A stretch of 64,000 nt of DNA, taken from the NCBI GenBank assembly GCA_948567375.1, contig OX419756.1:55096552-55160551 (forward strand), in the 5' to 3' direction. The notes beneath the pieces were generated by a model that saw only the letters and a list, made by a program, of their open reading frames with translations, searched no databases and had not been told where the DNA came from. The position numbers were made by a program, and so were the translations under genes. The first letter of the stretch is position 1. The number at the start of each line of letters is the position of its first letter. This DNA comes from Lunularia cruciata (lineage: Eukaryota > Streptophyta > Marchantiopsida > Lunulariales > Lunulariaceae). This document shows positions 1 through 12,334 of this stretch, one piece after another.

Positions 1-859
1 ATCAGATAGAGTTATAACCAAAAGAGCACTTCTACTGATAGGGCAGAAGCACAAATAGGCATGAAAACTTTGAGGCAATTTTGGAGGCCTAAACGGATGA
101 ATGAGGCTTCAAAATTATGTACATTTCCCTCCCAACCCTGATATAGGAAAGGCTAGCCTTCCCTCCCACTTGGTTTGTCTCACTGAGAGCTTTCCAATAG
201 TACCTCACTCACATGATTATAAGATTCCTATAGGAAGATTCCCTAAAAGATTCCTTCTAATCAAAGCCTATTTGACCAACCAGATAGGACCAAGACCAAC
301 ATGTCACCCATCCAAGCAAGTAATCTAAGGGTGGAGCTTGCTGACATGTCACCTATCTATGTACCTAATCCTATGGTGGAGCTTCCTTGGAGGAAATCCT
401 CTTTGGCTATTTAATAAAGAGAAAGTGCTCCTTAGGGGCATCGGAGTTTGAGTGTGGAATTCATGTTTTCTCTATTGTGTTTCTCTATCCTCAAAATATT
501 ACACTAGGTCCTACATGCACGTAAATTTCTGAGGTTGTTGACTTTGTCTCCCTAGACTTTATGAAGTGGATCTCAATGAGCGTATGCACCCTCACACACT
601 TACTAGCATCCTCTTTGATGCATATTTACCTAATAGAGCTAAGATCCTCTCTTGTAGGAGAAATTCTCTAGAGCTTGGCTCCAAGCTTTGCCCTTGATTG
701 GCAACTTCCTTTTCACTTCTGAGGAGTTTCCACATCATTCCAATTGAGGTTGGGTCTCCCATATCCAACTCTCATAGGGTTGCTAGACCAATGTGCATGT
801 GGTTGCCTTTATGATCTATAGAGCATACACTTTCTATAATGTGTAGTAGGTGACGAGCC
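1..859. other. intergenic, no gene recognised
   Basis: I see no coding signal or recognisable repeat boundary here. The only open frame of note (101-328, plus, 75 codons) has no motif and no codon-like regularity. The stretch probably belongs to the flank of the retroelement relic that follows. Confidence 0.5.
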
Positions 860-1330
860 CACTAGAGTACACGATACACTTTGGGATATGATCGCTCAGA
901 TCTTACAAGCTACACATGCCCAAGTTCAGATTGAATGATGGTTGGATCTACCAAGACCACCTATTTATCGGATGCGAGTGGATATAGTTACTTTCATGGA
1001 TGGTCACCGCACCTTAGATGATGTGGTGGTGGCAAACCCTTTGCAGGCAGAGTTCTTGACATGGGCAAGCGTACAAGGGGGAGCAGCAAAGACCATTGCC
1101 TCTAGGGGCACAAAGTACCACTACGCACCACGGTTCTCATCGGGTACCTTTGTCCCCTAGCGATTGATATTTTTGGATGCCTACATCACCATTTTGATAG
1201 TCTCCTCATGGATGCAACATGAGGTTCTTTGCAAAGGAGAGTGGCATTGGCTATCTCTCCAACCATGATCACATCTTATTACCAACAATGCATATCAGTT
1301 ACTTTGCACACTCTAAGGTGTTGAGTCTTC
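860..1330 (+). pseudogene. relic of a reverse-transcriptase-type polyprotein
   Basis: The plus-strand translation gives a run ending near DVVVANPLQAEF, and after a one-base frameshift at about 1156 it continues PLAIDIFGCLHHHFDSLL up to a stop. This pairing, a hydrophobic DVVIADP-like motif followed some 50 residues later by PLAIExxGCLH, is what I know from the region downstream of the reverse transcriptase in repeated plant and algal retroelement polyproteins. That family assignment is from memory of the pattern, not from a search. The frame carries at least one frameshift and several stops, no start or end of the element is visible, and it must be inactive. Confidence 0.45.
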
Positions 1331-2851
1331 ATTGCCACGTGACCGCAATAGGTATACCGAGCTCAACTAGGGTCCTCCCGCACCACTTGCCAGACATACC
1401 ATTAGAGGATCTCTACCATACAGTTCAGGAGTAGCCCTCCACTTCTTGGGTTTCTTTGCTACTTGTTCTTGGAGCACTTTTTCTCTTTCAGCTCTACTTG
1501 TATTTGTCTCTATTTTGGGTCATTTGGGACTATTGGATCTTGTGCATCTCTTGTCTTTTGCACTTATTTGTGCCTTGTACTCTTTCCCCTTTCTTATGGG
1601 GTACCTTTTATATATACACGGGTAGAAAGTCTCACATCTAACCTTCAACACCTAACTTAATTCTCTATGCTGTCCAGTCGTACGAGAGGATTGCAATAAC
1701 ATATGAGAGAAAGCTAAACTTTAGAGGGAAAAGAAAAAGAATATTACTTTATTTGTGTTATATTCTGGAAAAAAGCGACCGCGTAGGAAAAATGAAGGAT
1801 GGGAAGACCCCATCAAGCCGTACAAGGGAGAGAAAAAAAGGTACCATGGGGCTAAGCCCCGATATTCTGTTATATTCCATGTACTGTTACGGGTATACCT
1901 GAACTTGTTGAGGAATATTCGCTAAACCAGTAAATATCTTAGGATGATCTTGTCCGTTGCTGTATGCGGCTGAAACTCCCAAATGACGCAACGTGGGGAG
2001 TCAGATAGATCCCTGAAGCTCATATATCTGGATATAATGTAGTCCTTTATTCAGTAGTATTGGTTCCTGGAGCTCTTGGCTTTTTGTCGGTACCGTAAAG
2101 CCAAGATGTCTACGTTTCAGGTGATGTTCCCAGCAATCCCAGTTCTGTTTGTCGGAACCGCCTAAGTATAGTTATCAGTACAGCAGTAATCGCTAAAATT
2201 TGCGCGTGATTAGCTCAAATGATAATCCAAACCCGTAGATTGGACTCATCCTTCTGTGCCAGACTTCATGGACGCTACGAGCAAAAAACCTCCTTTACAA
2301 TGGAACAGAAATTAGATGTAAAACGGATTTAACCAAAATAAGCCGACGGAGTTTCAGAATTAGAAGAAAACTAATTTTAACACATCCATATACCACAAGG
2401 AGCATGATTGCTCTCCAACCTCGCTTCAGCTATCCCTCTCCATCTTTGCACTTTGTCTCGTAAAAATTGTTTTTGTCATCACAAGGAAAGATAAGGTTAC
2501 ATTTTCAACCTTACCATATGCATAAAGCGTATGGAAAAGATATGAAAGGTGATGACCAACAAAGACCCCATAGAAAGAAAAGAAATGCATGAAGAAGAAA
2601 AGTAAACAGTATTGAGAGCAGAAAATTGTTATGATGCAAGGACCCGGGACGAGTAGGATCGCGCCATTCCTGTGATGACTCGAAAGATAGTCACATCAGC
2701 AATGATTCATATTCAAAATACACTTAGATAACAGATTCATCCCCCATGCTCGAGATCCTGCCTCAATTTAAGGGCCAGGAAATGCAATATCAATAATGAC
2801 TAGGAATATGCTTTGAAAAGATGAGATGATCGAGATGTGATCAAATGTCGA
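1331..2851. other. intergenic, no gene recognised
   Basis: There are only short random open frames, the longest 71 codons and without motifs. Base composition moves from AT-rich to mixed toward the PHT4 gene. A stretch at about 2200-2260 looks faintly like a tRNA A-box but has no B-box. Confidence 0.5.
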
Positions 2852-2880
2852 TAACGGCAGTGCCCAGGGCACTGCCGTTA
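2852..2880. repeat. perfect 13-bp hairpin with 3-base loop
   Basis: The arms TAACGGCAGTGCC (2852-2864) and its exact complement (2868-2880) are separated by CAG. It lies about 1.1 kb upstream of the PHT4 start in otherwise unstructured sequence, with no T-run or coding context to give it a role. It may be a footprint of a small inverted-repeat element or a structured RNA segment; nothing here decides. Confidence 0.7.
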
Positions 2881-3148
2881 AATACCAGAGGGGGGTCTTA
2901 AGTACCAGAATGAATATATCAACTCCGCGTTACTCCGAGTCTCAGTTGATGACCATAACATAAATGCCTATCGTTGACAGAACAAGTGAAACGGAAAACG
3001 ACCGGATGGATGCGGAAGATACAGAGCCCACGAGCGAAAGAGATGGTGCGACGTGGCAGCAGCCTAAGTGAAGGAGAGCAAAGCAGCGAGGGGGTGAGAG
3101 ATAGGTGCTCCGAAGCTATGGTGGAAACGAGAAAGAGGACGTGAAAAA

Positions 3149-3628
3149 TTACTGAAAAGTTTGAAAAGATTTTGTGAAGGGACTGGATGTAGAATTGGCA
3201 GAAGCAGCAGTACGAGGGGCTTTAGCGATTACATCGGACAATGGTGCGACAATGCTGGAGTGGTTGTGATAGCTCGTGCTGCTGCCGGTGTTGCGGTTGT
3301 TCTGTCCTGTCCGATTGTCGATGAAGAATTGCAGAGGCAGCAGCTTTAAGGAGTAAATAATACTGGAACTGTCTGGTGTGGCTCGTTGGTTGCTTATTCT
3401 TATTCGGTCAATCAATGGCAGGCGTTTTTGCCCTGTCCTCTGCAACTGCTTATCTTTCGCTTGCTCCAGCTGCAGGTTTATTGCTCGAATAATTCTATCT
3501 TCTGTTAAATTTGGAGTATGTTGGTTTGGAAACGTTTGCGTGATGGTGTCTATGACTTCTGGATAGAATGTAGAGCGTCGAATTTTATTGTTGTTCTGTG
3601 GGAGGGTGATTGATAGAGAGAGCTTCAT
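3149..3628 (-). CDS. hypothetical protein, 159 codons, divergent to the PHT4 gene
   Basis: This is the longest open frame outside transposons that is not explained by a known gene. It starts at 3628 and would encode a hydrophilic protein with a Gln/Arg-rich middle (LEQAKDKQLQRTGQKRLPLI) and a Ser/Thr/Asn-rich C-terminus. I recognise no domain, signal peptide or membrane segment. It would be transcribed away from the transporter gene, with about 340 bp between the two starts, so a shared bidirectional promoter is possible. Frames on the plus strand across the same region are also partly open, which lowers the weight of the length alone. It may be a chance frame or one exon of a spliced gene. 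Confidence 0.25.
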   Translation of the reverse strand: MKLSLSITLPQNNNKIRRSTFYPEVIDTITQTFPNQHTPNLTEDRIIRAINLQLEQAKDKQLQRTGQKRLPLIDRIRISNQRATPDSSSIIYSLKLLPLQFFIDNRTGQNNRNTGSSTSYHNHSSIVAPLSDVIAKAPRTAASANSTSSPFTKSFQTFQ

Positions 3629-3969
3629 TGATATCGAGGGAAACAGTTAATGTTGGCGGGAAGTGTATAATCTGCATTTGATGGTGAAGCTGAAAATATA
3701 TGAAACCGTATTTTTAAGGTGGCAGATGTGAAATGAGCAGCCTTATCGTTGAATGCCAATGAGTTTTACCCTCTTTCTAGTGATTAAGCATTTTTGTGTG
3801 GTTTGTGCTCACGGAACTCCGTCGTACAGATGGAAAGCGCAAAGCAACGAAATCCAGAACTATTACGAAGTCTGAGCAGGGGCGAAACAGCCAGATTCTA
3901 TCACAGTCATCCTGTTGCAGTAGTAATTACTCACGAGTGACAGGAAGGGAGAGAGCCCTACATCTCACC

Positions 3970-6900
3970 ATGCCATCTTCTATTCTGGTCAATTTTGGTC
4001 ACAGAGCTTCGTCTGGAAGGCTGGCTATGCCGTACTCCGGGGTTTCAGAGCGAATTTCATCTTCTAAGTTTTGTAGTTCTAGCAGCTTTGAGAGAAATCA
4101 AAATAAAAATTCTCGGAGTGAATTCGGAGGGTTTGGTGTTTACGTTGGCATGAGTAAAGCTCGAAGTAAGAAGAAACTCCCAGAGAACATCTTTGAGAGA
4201 AATACCCATAAAAATTCTTGGAGTGAATTCGGAGGGTTTGGTGTTTACGTGGGCATGAGTAAAACTCGAAGTAAGAAGAAACTCTCAGAGAACATCACGC
4301 GCTTCATTTTTTCTGGATCACAATTGGATAAGTGGAGCAGAAGGCGGGGGATAGATTTTGGTGTTGCCAGAAGTCAGCATTCCCAGTCGGAAAATTTAGA
4401 CATTGGAGACCTCAAATTTGATCCTAGAGCCGAAATTAACGAAGGAGAGGCATCAGTCCAAGATAGCTTGGAGTTGAATGATCTAGCAAAGAAATTAGTG
4501 GGTACCAGCGCAGGGGCGAAGAACGATGTTGATTTCACACAAGCGCAGTCATGGTTTGAAAGGATTCCGAAGCGATGGGTGGTGGTGATTCTTTGCTTCT
4601 TCGCTTTTCTGCTTTGCAACATGGATCGCGTGAGTTCAACTCCTCAGTTGTGCTTTGAGGCTTTCAATACTCGAGGACCTATATGAGGCTTAAGATTCTT
4701 AATCTGGAGAAGGCCATCTCATGTTTGCGTGTTTTTTGTCGTGATATATCACTGGCAAATTTATGTTGCTTACATGGGTCAAAACCCCACTATAATTTCT
4801 GCAGGTGAATATGAGCATCGCAATTCTCCCTATGTCAGCAGAATATGGATGGAGTCCAACGACCGTAGGACTCGTACAATCATCGTTCTTTTGGGGCTAC
4901 TTGCTCACTCAGGTTTGCCATGCTTCATCCATCTTCTCTTTCCAATCCAGAGGAATGAACATGTAGACCTGGATCTTGTTGATATATAAAGCGCCTGCAA
5001 TTTAGCTCGTACTTCTGCTGTATCAAAGCTCAATTCTTGTCTTTGTTGTCTGTATGTTGACAAGCGGATACCAGCATATGAACTAAATAATCAACTGAAG
5101 CACTGGGGTTCACCTGGAAATTCAATCTTCTTTGATTAGTTTGCTCGGCTTTTGGAGGTGACCAATCCTTAGCCTTAATTTATCCTATACCTGGTCTAGA
5201 AACCGGTGTTTATTACCAATGCTTGTTGGAGATGTCAACTTTGTCACATGATGCGTGGTTACATACAAGGTTGTGCCGTATGGGATGCGCCTGAGTTTAT
5301 GCATGATCACAGATAGCAGGGGGTGTATGGGCCGATAAGATTGGTGGTAAACAAGTCCTGGGATTCGGTGTTGTTTGGTGGTCACTCGCTACCGTTGCAA
5401 CTCCTATTGCAGCAAAGGTTGGTTTACCAGCGTTGTTCTTCGTGCGAGCCTGTATGGGTGTCGGAGAGGTAAAGTTTGAACTTTCCTGTTCACGTGTTCT
5501 ACATGGTTCCGGTAGTAGATATGCCAGGATGTTGTAACGATGAAATCGGCAGTTGCCAGCTTGTTGGCTTGAACCTTATACAGCAACAAGTGCAGAAGGT
5601 CTAATTAATCATGGAAGTATCCAGACATCCATTCAAAATGACATCATTTCAACTGCTTGTGTCTTGCCTTTTCACAGGGAGTTGCAATGCCAGCTATGAA
5701 CAATCTTCTCTCCAAGTGGATTCCTGTCCAAGAGCGAAGCAGATCATTGGCCCTGGTTTATAGTGGAATGTACCTTGGGTCTGTCATTGGATTGGCTTGT
5801 TCTCCGTCTCTCATCCACTCATTTGGTTGGCCATCTGTTTTCTTTTCGTTTGGATCCGTGGGCGCGATATGGTTTGTCCTTTGGCAGCGTTTGGTAAGTC
5901 AATCATTCCACTCCAGACTGTAGTCAAGCATAACGAGTTAACGAGTTAACGAGTTAGCTCGTTAACTCGTTATGCTTACTAACGTAATTACATCTTTGTG
6001 GAAGATATAAGTTCAACGAGCTCTGGTTGCCACTCCCTCTTCGAGATCATCCTTTGCCGGTAGTTCCTCTGCGTATTGCTTATTCGGAAATGCTAGTGGC
6101 TTTTTGTTTAGGCATTCAGCTCGCCCGGTGATCACCCAACTATAAGCGAGGACGAAAGCATATTGATTCTGAAGAGCAATAAACCCAGGGACCCGATCGA
6201 AAAGATCCCTTGGGGTCTCATCCTGTCAAAAGCACCTGTATGGGCTTTGATTGTCTGCCATTTCTGCCACAACTGGGGAACGTTTATATTACTTACATGG
6301 ATGCCCACTTATTACAATCAGGTTGGTAATTATCACACGTTATTAGGTTAAGTTCTCCGAATATATTCGATAGCACGTTAAGCCATCCCCCTCGCTTGCT
6401 TTTTCAATATAAAATGTGATGTTTACTTTCATCAGGTGTCTATAATGATTATATGGTCCTCTGTCTGCTACTTTTTCGCTGTTGGTAATTCCCCATGTTC
6501 CTTCTTCACAATGTGGTGCCCCGTATAACCTTTGAGGTCGTTTGTTCCGCTGCAGGTTCTCGGTTTTAACCTTATGGAGTCAGGGTTGTTCTCAGTGCTT
6601 CCATGGCTGACAATGGCATTTTCAGCAAATTTAGGAGGCTGGATTGCCGATTCTCTTGTGAGCAAAGGCTGGTCCGTCACACTTGTTCGGAAGGTTTGTA
6701 CCTAACGATCTTTTAAGCTGTAGAACCAAGTCAGAGTTATAGGTGAACTTTGTCAAAGCAAATAAAGGCTGAATGCTACCTGATAATCTTACAGTTAAAC
6801 GGATGGGATTTATGCGACTTGACCGTGAATGGAACACCCTGACCTTTTTATCAGCATAAATTCCAAAGGGATAGCGACTACTCAAAGCTTACCATCCTGT

Positions 6901-7863
6901 TCCTTCACGTCACTTAATGACTGTGATCGGGTATAGCACATGAGGAAACAAAAACTGAAAGGATATTTATGTCTGATCCGAACAAAGTCCATTTCGAGGT
7001 GTCACCTTTTAACATCATGTCATTCTCCGCTGTTTCTCATTCAGAGTTTGTGTTTAATTGTACGGTTGTGCAGGTCATGCAAAGTGTCGGGTTCTTAGGT
7101 CCGGCTTTCTTTTTAACTCAGCTTAGCCACATCACTTCGCCGTCGGTGGCTGTGCTGTGTATGATGTGCTCGCAGGTACAGTCTGCACCCTGAGCTTAGG
7201 TTGATTTGTGTGTCGTATCCGGAGTTGTCTTTCACTGTGTAATACAAGAATGAGAGTGCAAAGTTTGCGCTACAGCTTGTGATGTGAATCCCGTTTCTTG
7301 TCTTCTTCACAGGGATTGGATGCTTTCTCTCAAGCTGGTTTATACTCAAATCACCAAGATATCGGTCCTCGTTACTCAGTAAGTTACGTTATTCCTGGAG
7401 GGAAAACTGCGTTCAGCTTTTGCCAGACTCGCTGGAAAACTAGAGACATGCGTTGTAGCTCTTTCTACGCAAGCAGATCCCATTCTTAATGCTATATGGA
7501 GTTAAAAATCTGTTCTATTGACATCCATGGGGAGCAGATGTTATTCTTCACAACCGGATCTAACTCTTGGTTTGTGGAATGCGAAGGGTATACTATTGGG
7601 TCTTTCAAATACAGCAGGTGTGCTAGCTGGGGTGCTGGGCACAGCTGCAACTGGTTATATCCTTCAACACGGTGAGTCTCCTCTTTCTTTTAAAATAACC
7701 TGGACTGCAATTAACCGTCATTTTAGTTGTTTCTGACCTGGTCTTTGCATGTGGTTGTCATTCAGGGTCATGGGATGATGTTTTCAAGGTCGCTGTCGGT
7801 CTCTACCTGTTTGGAACCGTCGTCTGGAATGTGTTTGCCACTGGGGAGAAACAATTCGACTGA
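3970..7863 (+). CDS. PHT4;4-like: plastid PHT4-family anion transporter (ANTR type), ten exons
   Basis: This encodes a major facilitator superfamily carrier of the SLC17/PHT4 branch. Plant members sit in plastid membranes and move phosphate or other anions; Arabidopsis PHT4;4 carries ascorbate. Exons: 3970-4629, 4805-4912, 5313-5468, 5678-5893, 6112-6321, 6556-6693, 7074-7175, 7313-7378, 7587-7671, 7766-7863. All introns are GT-AG and phase 0 except the last, which is phase 1. The 612-residue product has a long Ser-rich transit-like leader (about residues 1-190), a first membrane helix ending CNMDR, then the family blocks NMSIAILPMSAEYGWSP, GGKQVLGFGVVWWS, GVAMPAMNNLLSKW, SLALVYSGMYLGSV, FCHNWGTFILLTWMPTYY, GFLGPAFFLTQL, AFSQAGLYSNHQDIGPRYS and LLGLSNTAGVLAGVLG. 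The start at 3970 is chosen for its transit-like sequence; an in-frame ATG at 3796 would add 58 residues. All family blocks are intact, so the gene looks functional. The substrate cannot be told from sequence. Confidence 0.93.
4087..4296 (+). repeat. 105-bp in-frame tandem duplication in the PHT4 leader
   Basis: Two consecutive units, 4087-4191 and 4192-4296, each code for 35 residues sharing the core SEFGGFGVYVGMSK and a basic run RSKKKL. The units differ at only a few codons. They lie within the presumed plastid-targeting and linker region, before the first membrane helix, and keep the reading frame. Confidence 0.9.
5926..5977. repeat. 20-bp perfect inverted repeat inside PHT4 intron 4
   Basis: Arms at 5926-5945 and 5958-5977 are exact complements around a 12-base centre. 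The arms themselves consist of repeated AACGAGTT units. The structure lies 33 bp inside the intron that begins at 5894 and would form a stable stem in the pre-mRNA close to the 5' splice site. Confidence 0.85.
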
Positions 7864-10849
7864 GTAGGGAGAACACACTGGCGTGCTTTAGTACTGGAGG
7901 AGCAAGAATGTTGGCCTTAGTCCTCCACTGTATTTTGATTCTTTGGCTTCCCATGAACGCACATGTAGCCTCAAGCAGAAGCAAATAGTGAACCAATCCG
8001 GGCACGGGATACGTGCTAAAAGATTAAGCCACATTTCAGTTTGACCTGCTCTCTGACCAGGTCACTGGCGCCTGTTCATTCATCCTCAATCAATATGTTA
8101 GGCATTAAATTTTACGTATACTAGCTCAAACACTCTCAGCTTTGTTTAAGGATCCGGATACCCACTGGTCCGGATCACCCGTCATGCTTATAGGATTACA
8201 AGGTCAATCCACTCGGTGCTCAAGTGTTTGGGGGCTCGCGTTTGATAGGAACTACCTGTAAGGAGATTGGAGGCCTTAGATGACTTCCAAAATCAGGAGG
8301 TAAGCGAGTTGTAGTACTAAATAATCCCTGATTGATTCAGTCTCTGCCCCGTACAAAAACTTGAGCTAGCGTCATCAGTCAAATTTTCTAGCAGACTCAG
8401 CGAGCATGTTGTGTTGTCTCCTCCCTTCTGCAAACCTCGTCTTTTTAGCCCTAGATAGGATTAGGAAATACGCAATCAGATCTGCCTTGCAAATTACTCA
8501 TCTAGAATGCGTGGGTCGCTCCATCAAAGAGATTTTTTTTAAGTTCTCAAAACATATAGGGTATATTACGTTTTAAGTGGTGGGGTGCTGATTTCCCAAA
8601 TTAGACTCCTCCAATTGCTTTATGGGCAATTTCCTTAGCAAATTCCTCACGATCTATTCCTGACTGAAACCGACGGCGAGCAACCGTGAAGGATATGTGA
8701 AAACTGAAGACCGCAGTACGAAAAGAATGCTAAAACTACACACAAGCGCTAGTTGTAGATGTAAATTCATCATAGAACTTTTCCACCAGTTCTTTATGGC
8801 AACAATGTTTTCTTCCATCGATGTTATTGTTCGTCTCACATGTCAAAATATCTCAAGCATAAACTACGACGAAGGGGAGTCAATGGCGTGACTGTCTGTT
8901 CATGAATATCAAGGAATCTACTCTATTGTTCGCATCTAGGAAGAACCCAAGTCTACCCGAACAGCGCAGTACTTCCACTGGGCCTCACGCCCTTCATTTC
9001 TTGGCTTTGCCCGCTATTGACGGCAGGTCCACCCCACACTCGCAGATGTGGCCGGCAGCACGTGGACAGAAGCTGCCCAAATTCTGAAAACTAGAATTAT
9101 TCTCATCTGTCCTTTGAATCTATGTTTCATAAATTTCATGAACCAAAATAAACTTACGAGGAAACATTTAAGTACCAGGTACCAGAAGGTATTAGATTCA
9201 CTTGTCTCAATTTGGAATGTGTGGTTTATAGATTGAGAAAGAACATACGTTTAATCACAAATTTTCGCATTTGGACTTGGTCTTGATTCTCAATTTCTGT
9301 AACTTCCCAAGGATAAGGAGCGAATCTACTAGTCTTTTCATATAGGATGAAGTGTAACTGCTTAACCAGATCAGTGCGGCCAAGCACCAGTGAATGAATG
9401 TAATCAGCCTAAATATTTTTTGACTAGGAAAGCATGTGGTATGGATTTGTGGTCCGTGGATACAGAATCTATGGTTCAATAAATTAATACCCGGCAAGCA
9501 TCAGGATGACCTCCAAAGATTCGGAGTTTAAACCCATTAAAACGTATTTTAAGATATAATGAAATCCTTTCTAAAGATGGAATGCTCTGTGTAATGTATT
9601 AAATCTAAATAATGATGATTGGGAAGTTCGGGAGTTCAACAAGGGATAATGGGACCCTTAGTTTTGACCTGTTTTATTTATCATATAACCTTATTAATAG
9701 TAAACTTTTTAATGTAGATATTTGAGGTGCAGTAAGGGAAATTTCTCTCATCTGAGCCTTAGCCCCATTTTATGTTTAGTCTTTGTACGGCTTGATGTGA
9801 TCTTATTATTCTAAGCTATCGGCTTTCTCCCATTAATAGTGAACTCCGATTAAAGAGCTAATAATCAACAGATACAAATACAGAATGTAAATAACAAATG
9901 TTAAAGTGAAAGGGATCAAAAGTAGAACCTGAACTATAGGTGCCTATGTTGAGATCGACAGTGTAAATTGTAACATCAAAGATGTAACATGTAAATTGTA
10001 ACATCAAAGATAGAATACACCTTCTCCAATACTTACTTTAATATTTTAATATCCTCTGGATATTAATTGTTATAGAGTATATGCATTCCAAAAGTTGTTA
10101 TTTATGTCTTTATGCTTCACGCGCAATTAGCTACACTCATTGCTAATAGCTTGAAAGACCTACTATTCAGTGATAAAGACCATTAGCCCAAGATAAAATT
10201 AAAAGTTTGCTTTTTTTAACATATCTACATAGATGGTCTAATCTAGTAAATATCAATATTTAATTTTTTATATCTCCAATTGGATGTATCACTTCTGCTT
10301 CATTTTTATCTCATCAATTGATTATATCATTATGTATTTTTATCTCCCTGTCAATTATGTATAATTTTTTCCCATTTGGCTTATTTCGAAATTTATAGGT
10401 CAAAAATGATTTCAGTATCCTTACCAATAAAAACAGAAATTGGATGCAAAGAAGATACAAAACAATAGGAACTCAACAACTAGGATTGGAAGTAAATAGA
10501 AGGAATTTTGAAGGATTTATATGTAGATAAATCAAATTCAAGTATCATTGTAAAATTAGGTATTGGTAGTTTCACTTCTTTTCCTTTGATAATTTTATAA
10601 AGTGAATCAAATTGTTCATTTCTTGCTTTTTGGGATATGTATATGTATATATATAGAGAGAGAGAGAGTATACATGTTATGTGTAAAATGGTGAAGATAT
10701 TATCCATCAATCATAATTATCAGTAAAGTTAAATTCTCTTCTAAAAAAATAAAATTTGAATTTATATTCATGCTCCATTATAATATAATATATGAATACA
10801 TTTCTAAGGTTAGCTTCTAGCCTTTATATAAGTTTGTGTGATGCACATA
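7864..10849. other. PHT4 3' flank and AT-rich intergenic DNA
   Basis: The first few hundred bases must hold the 3' UTR of the transporter, but no single polyadenylation signal stands out. Beyond about 9.5 kb the sequence becomes strongly AT-rich, with a TA/GA microsatellite at 10635-10668. Open frames are short and lack motifs. Confidence 0.5.
10635..10668. repeat. TA/GA microsatellite
   Basis: Alternating TA steps lead into about seven GA units within AT-rich spacer DNA. Confidence 0.8.
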
Positions 10850-12310
10850 TTTTTGAAAAATTTGCACTTTTTATTAATTTCACACTTGTTTGTAAAGATA
10901 CGGTAGGATAATTTTTTGGTAAGAAGGAAAACTTCTTAGTTGAGATTTCCTTCAAAGTTGTGTTTATTCATGCAAAGGTACGAGAGGAAAAAGTACAAAG
11001 TCAAAGGCCCTTTGAAGGAAGAATGTAGAATTAGACAAGTCCAAAGGATGGCTGAGGCCAAATAACATGCATCCAAAGACCTTTGCCTCCAAAGAATACA
11101 CCTCCAGACACCTTTGGCCTGGACCTCATTGCATTCAAAGGATGTACATCAAATTAAATGCATTGCCACTTGGTTAAAGAATTGCCTTCAAAGACCATTT
11201 GCATTCAAGGAGAAACTATTTGTATTAAGTGATTGCTTAACATGTGTGGAAAAGGACTAGTCACCAAAGGTGTCATTAGTATGTGAGTAGAGTGATGGCT
11301 AACCAACTACTCAATCAAATGGAAATGATTGATAGATTTGATTATAAATTCAAGTGCTCATTTACTCAATTTCCTTTTATGCATTCAATTTTGATTGCAA
11401 GCCAAAGAAATGCTTAGAAACTCCAATCCTTCTCAATTCTTCATTGCCTTTGTAGTTATCTTTGCCTTTGCCTTCATGCTCCAACACTTACCTTTGTCTT
11501 CATATCCCTATGATATTTAATAAGTAACATGGTGTTTTCATCCAAGCAAAGGAAGAGAGTCCTTGAATTTATCCTTCATGCCCTAATCGTCAATAAGTGT
11601 GCAATGCATAGTAAGAGAAAAGTCATTTATAGCATTTTCTTTCTTGCTCTAGAATTGCAAATTGAGTAATGTAGTTATCATTGAAGAGTTAAGGTGTCAA
11701 GGGAGGAGAGAGAGTAAGGAAACCTTCAAGAAAATTTGTTTGCATGGAAGGAAGAACATTGTAGAAATGTTATGGGCCCAAAGAATTTACAACAAAAGGC
11801 AACAACAGTCAACATGAAATACAATAGACCCAAGAAAAATTGGAGAAGGTTCTCATTAACTCTTTTGAATACCTAAGGACCCATAACAGATGGAGTGTGG
11901 GAAGTTATAAGGACCCAACTCAAAGAACAAAGATGGAGATGCTTATAAAATTCTTCAAGCCTAAACATACTACCTACCTAGACAATAGCCAAGCCATCTT
12001 GTTTGAATAAATGTGGCAAGGAGAACCAATAATTGGACCCATATGGTCTATGAGCAAACAAGGAGTCCATCCAAAGAATTAGAGGAATATAATGAAGCAA
12101 CCTATCTTGCACCACCATTTGTGGTCCACTTCTCCAGTTAAATCTCTTGACCAAATTGGAGAGGAAGAAGTTCCCCAACCATTGGCATCCAATGATTGAC
12201 TTCACTTCATAGCTTTAAGGTAAGTCATTTATTCAGAAGTATCAACATATTGATGAGGAGTGCACATAGATAGACAAATTTGTGAAGGTGGATGAAGAAG
12301 GAATGATTGT

Positions 12311-12334
12311 GAAGAAGAAGAAGAAGAAGAAGAA
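12311..12334. repeat. GAA trinucleotide run, about eight units
   Basis: A run of GAA units sits at the start of the Glu/Lys-rich decayed frames of the 11.7-13.7 kb block. Confidence 0.85.

Noticed and set aside
2195-2262. tRNA-like start with an A-box-like TTAGCTCAAATGATA
   Set aside because: There is no B-box GGTTCGAATCC-type sequence and no matching acceptor stem or anticodon arm.
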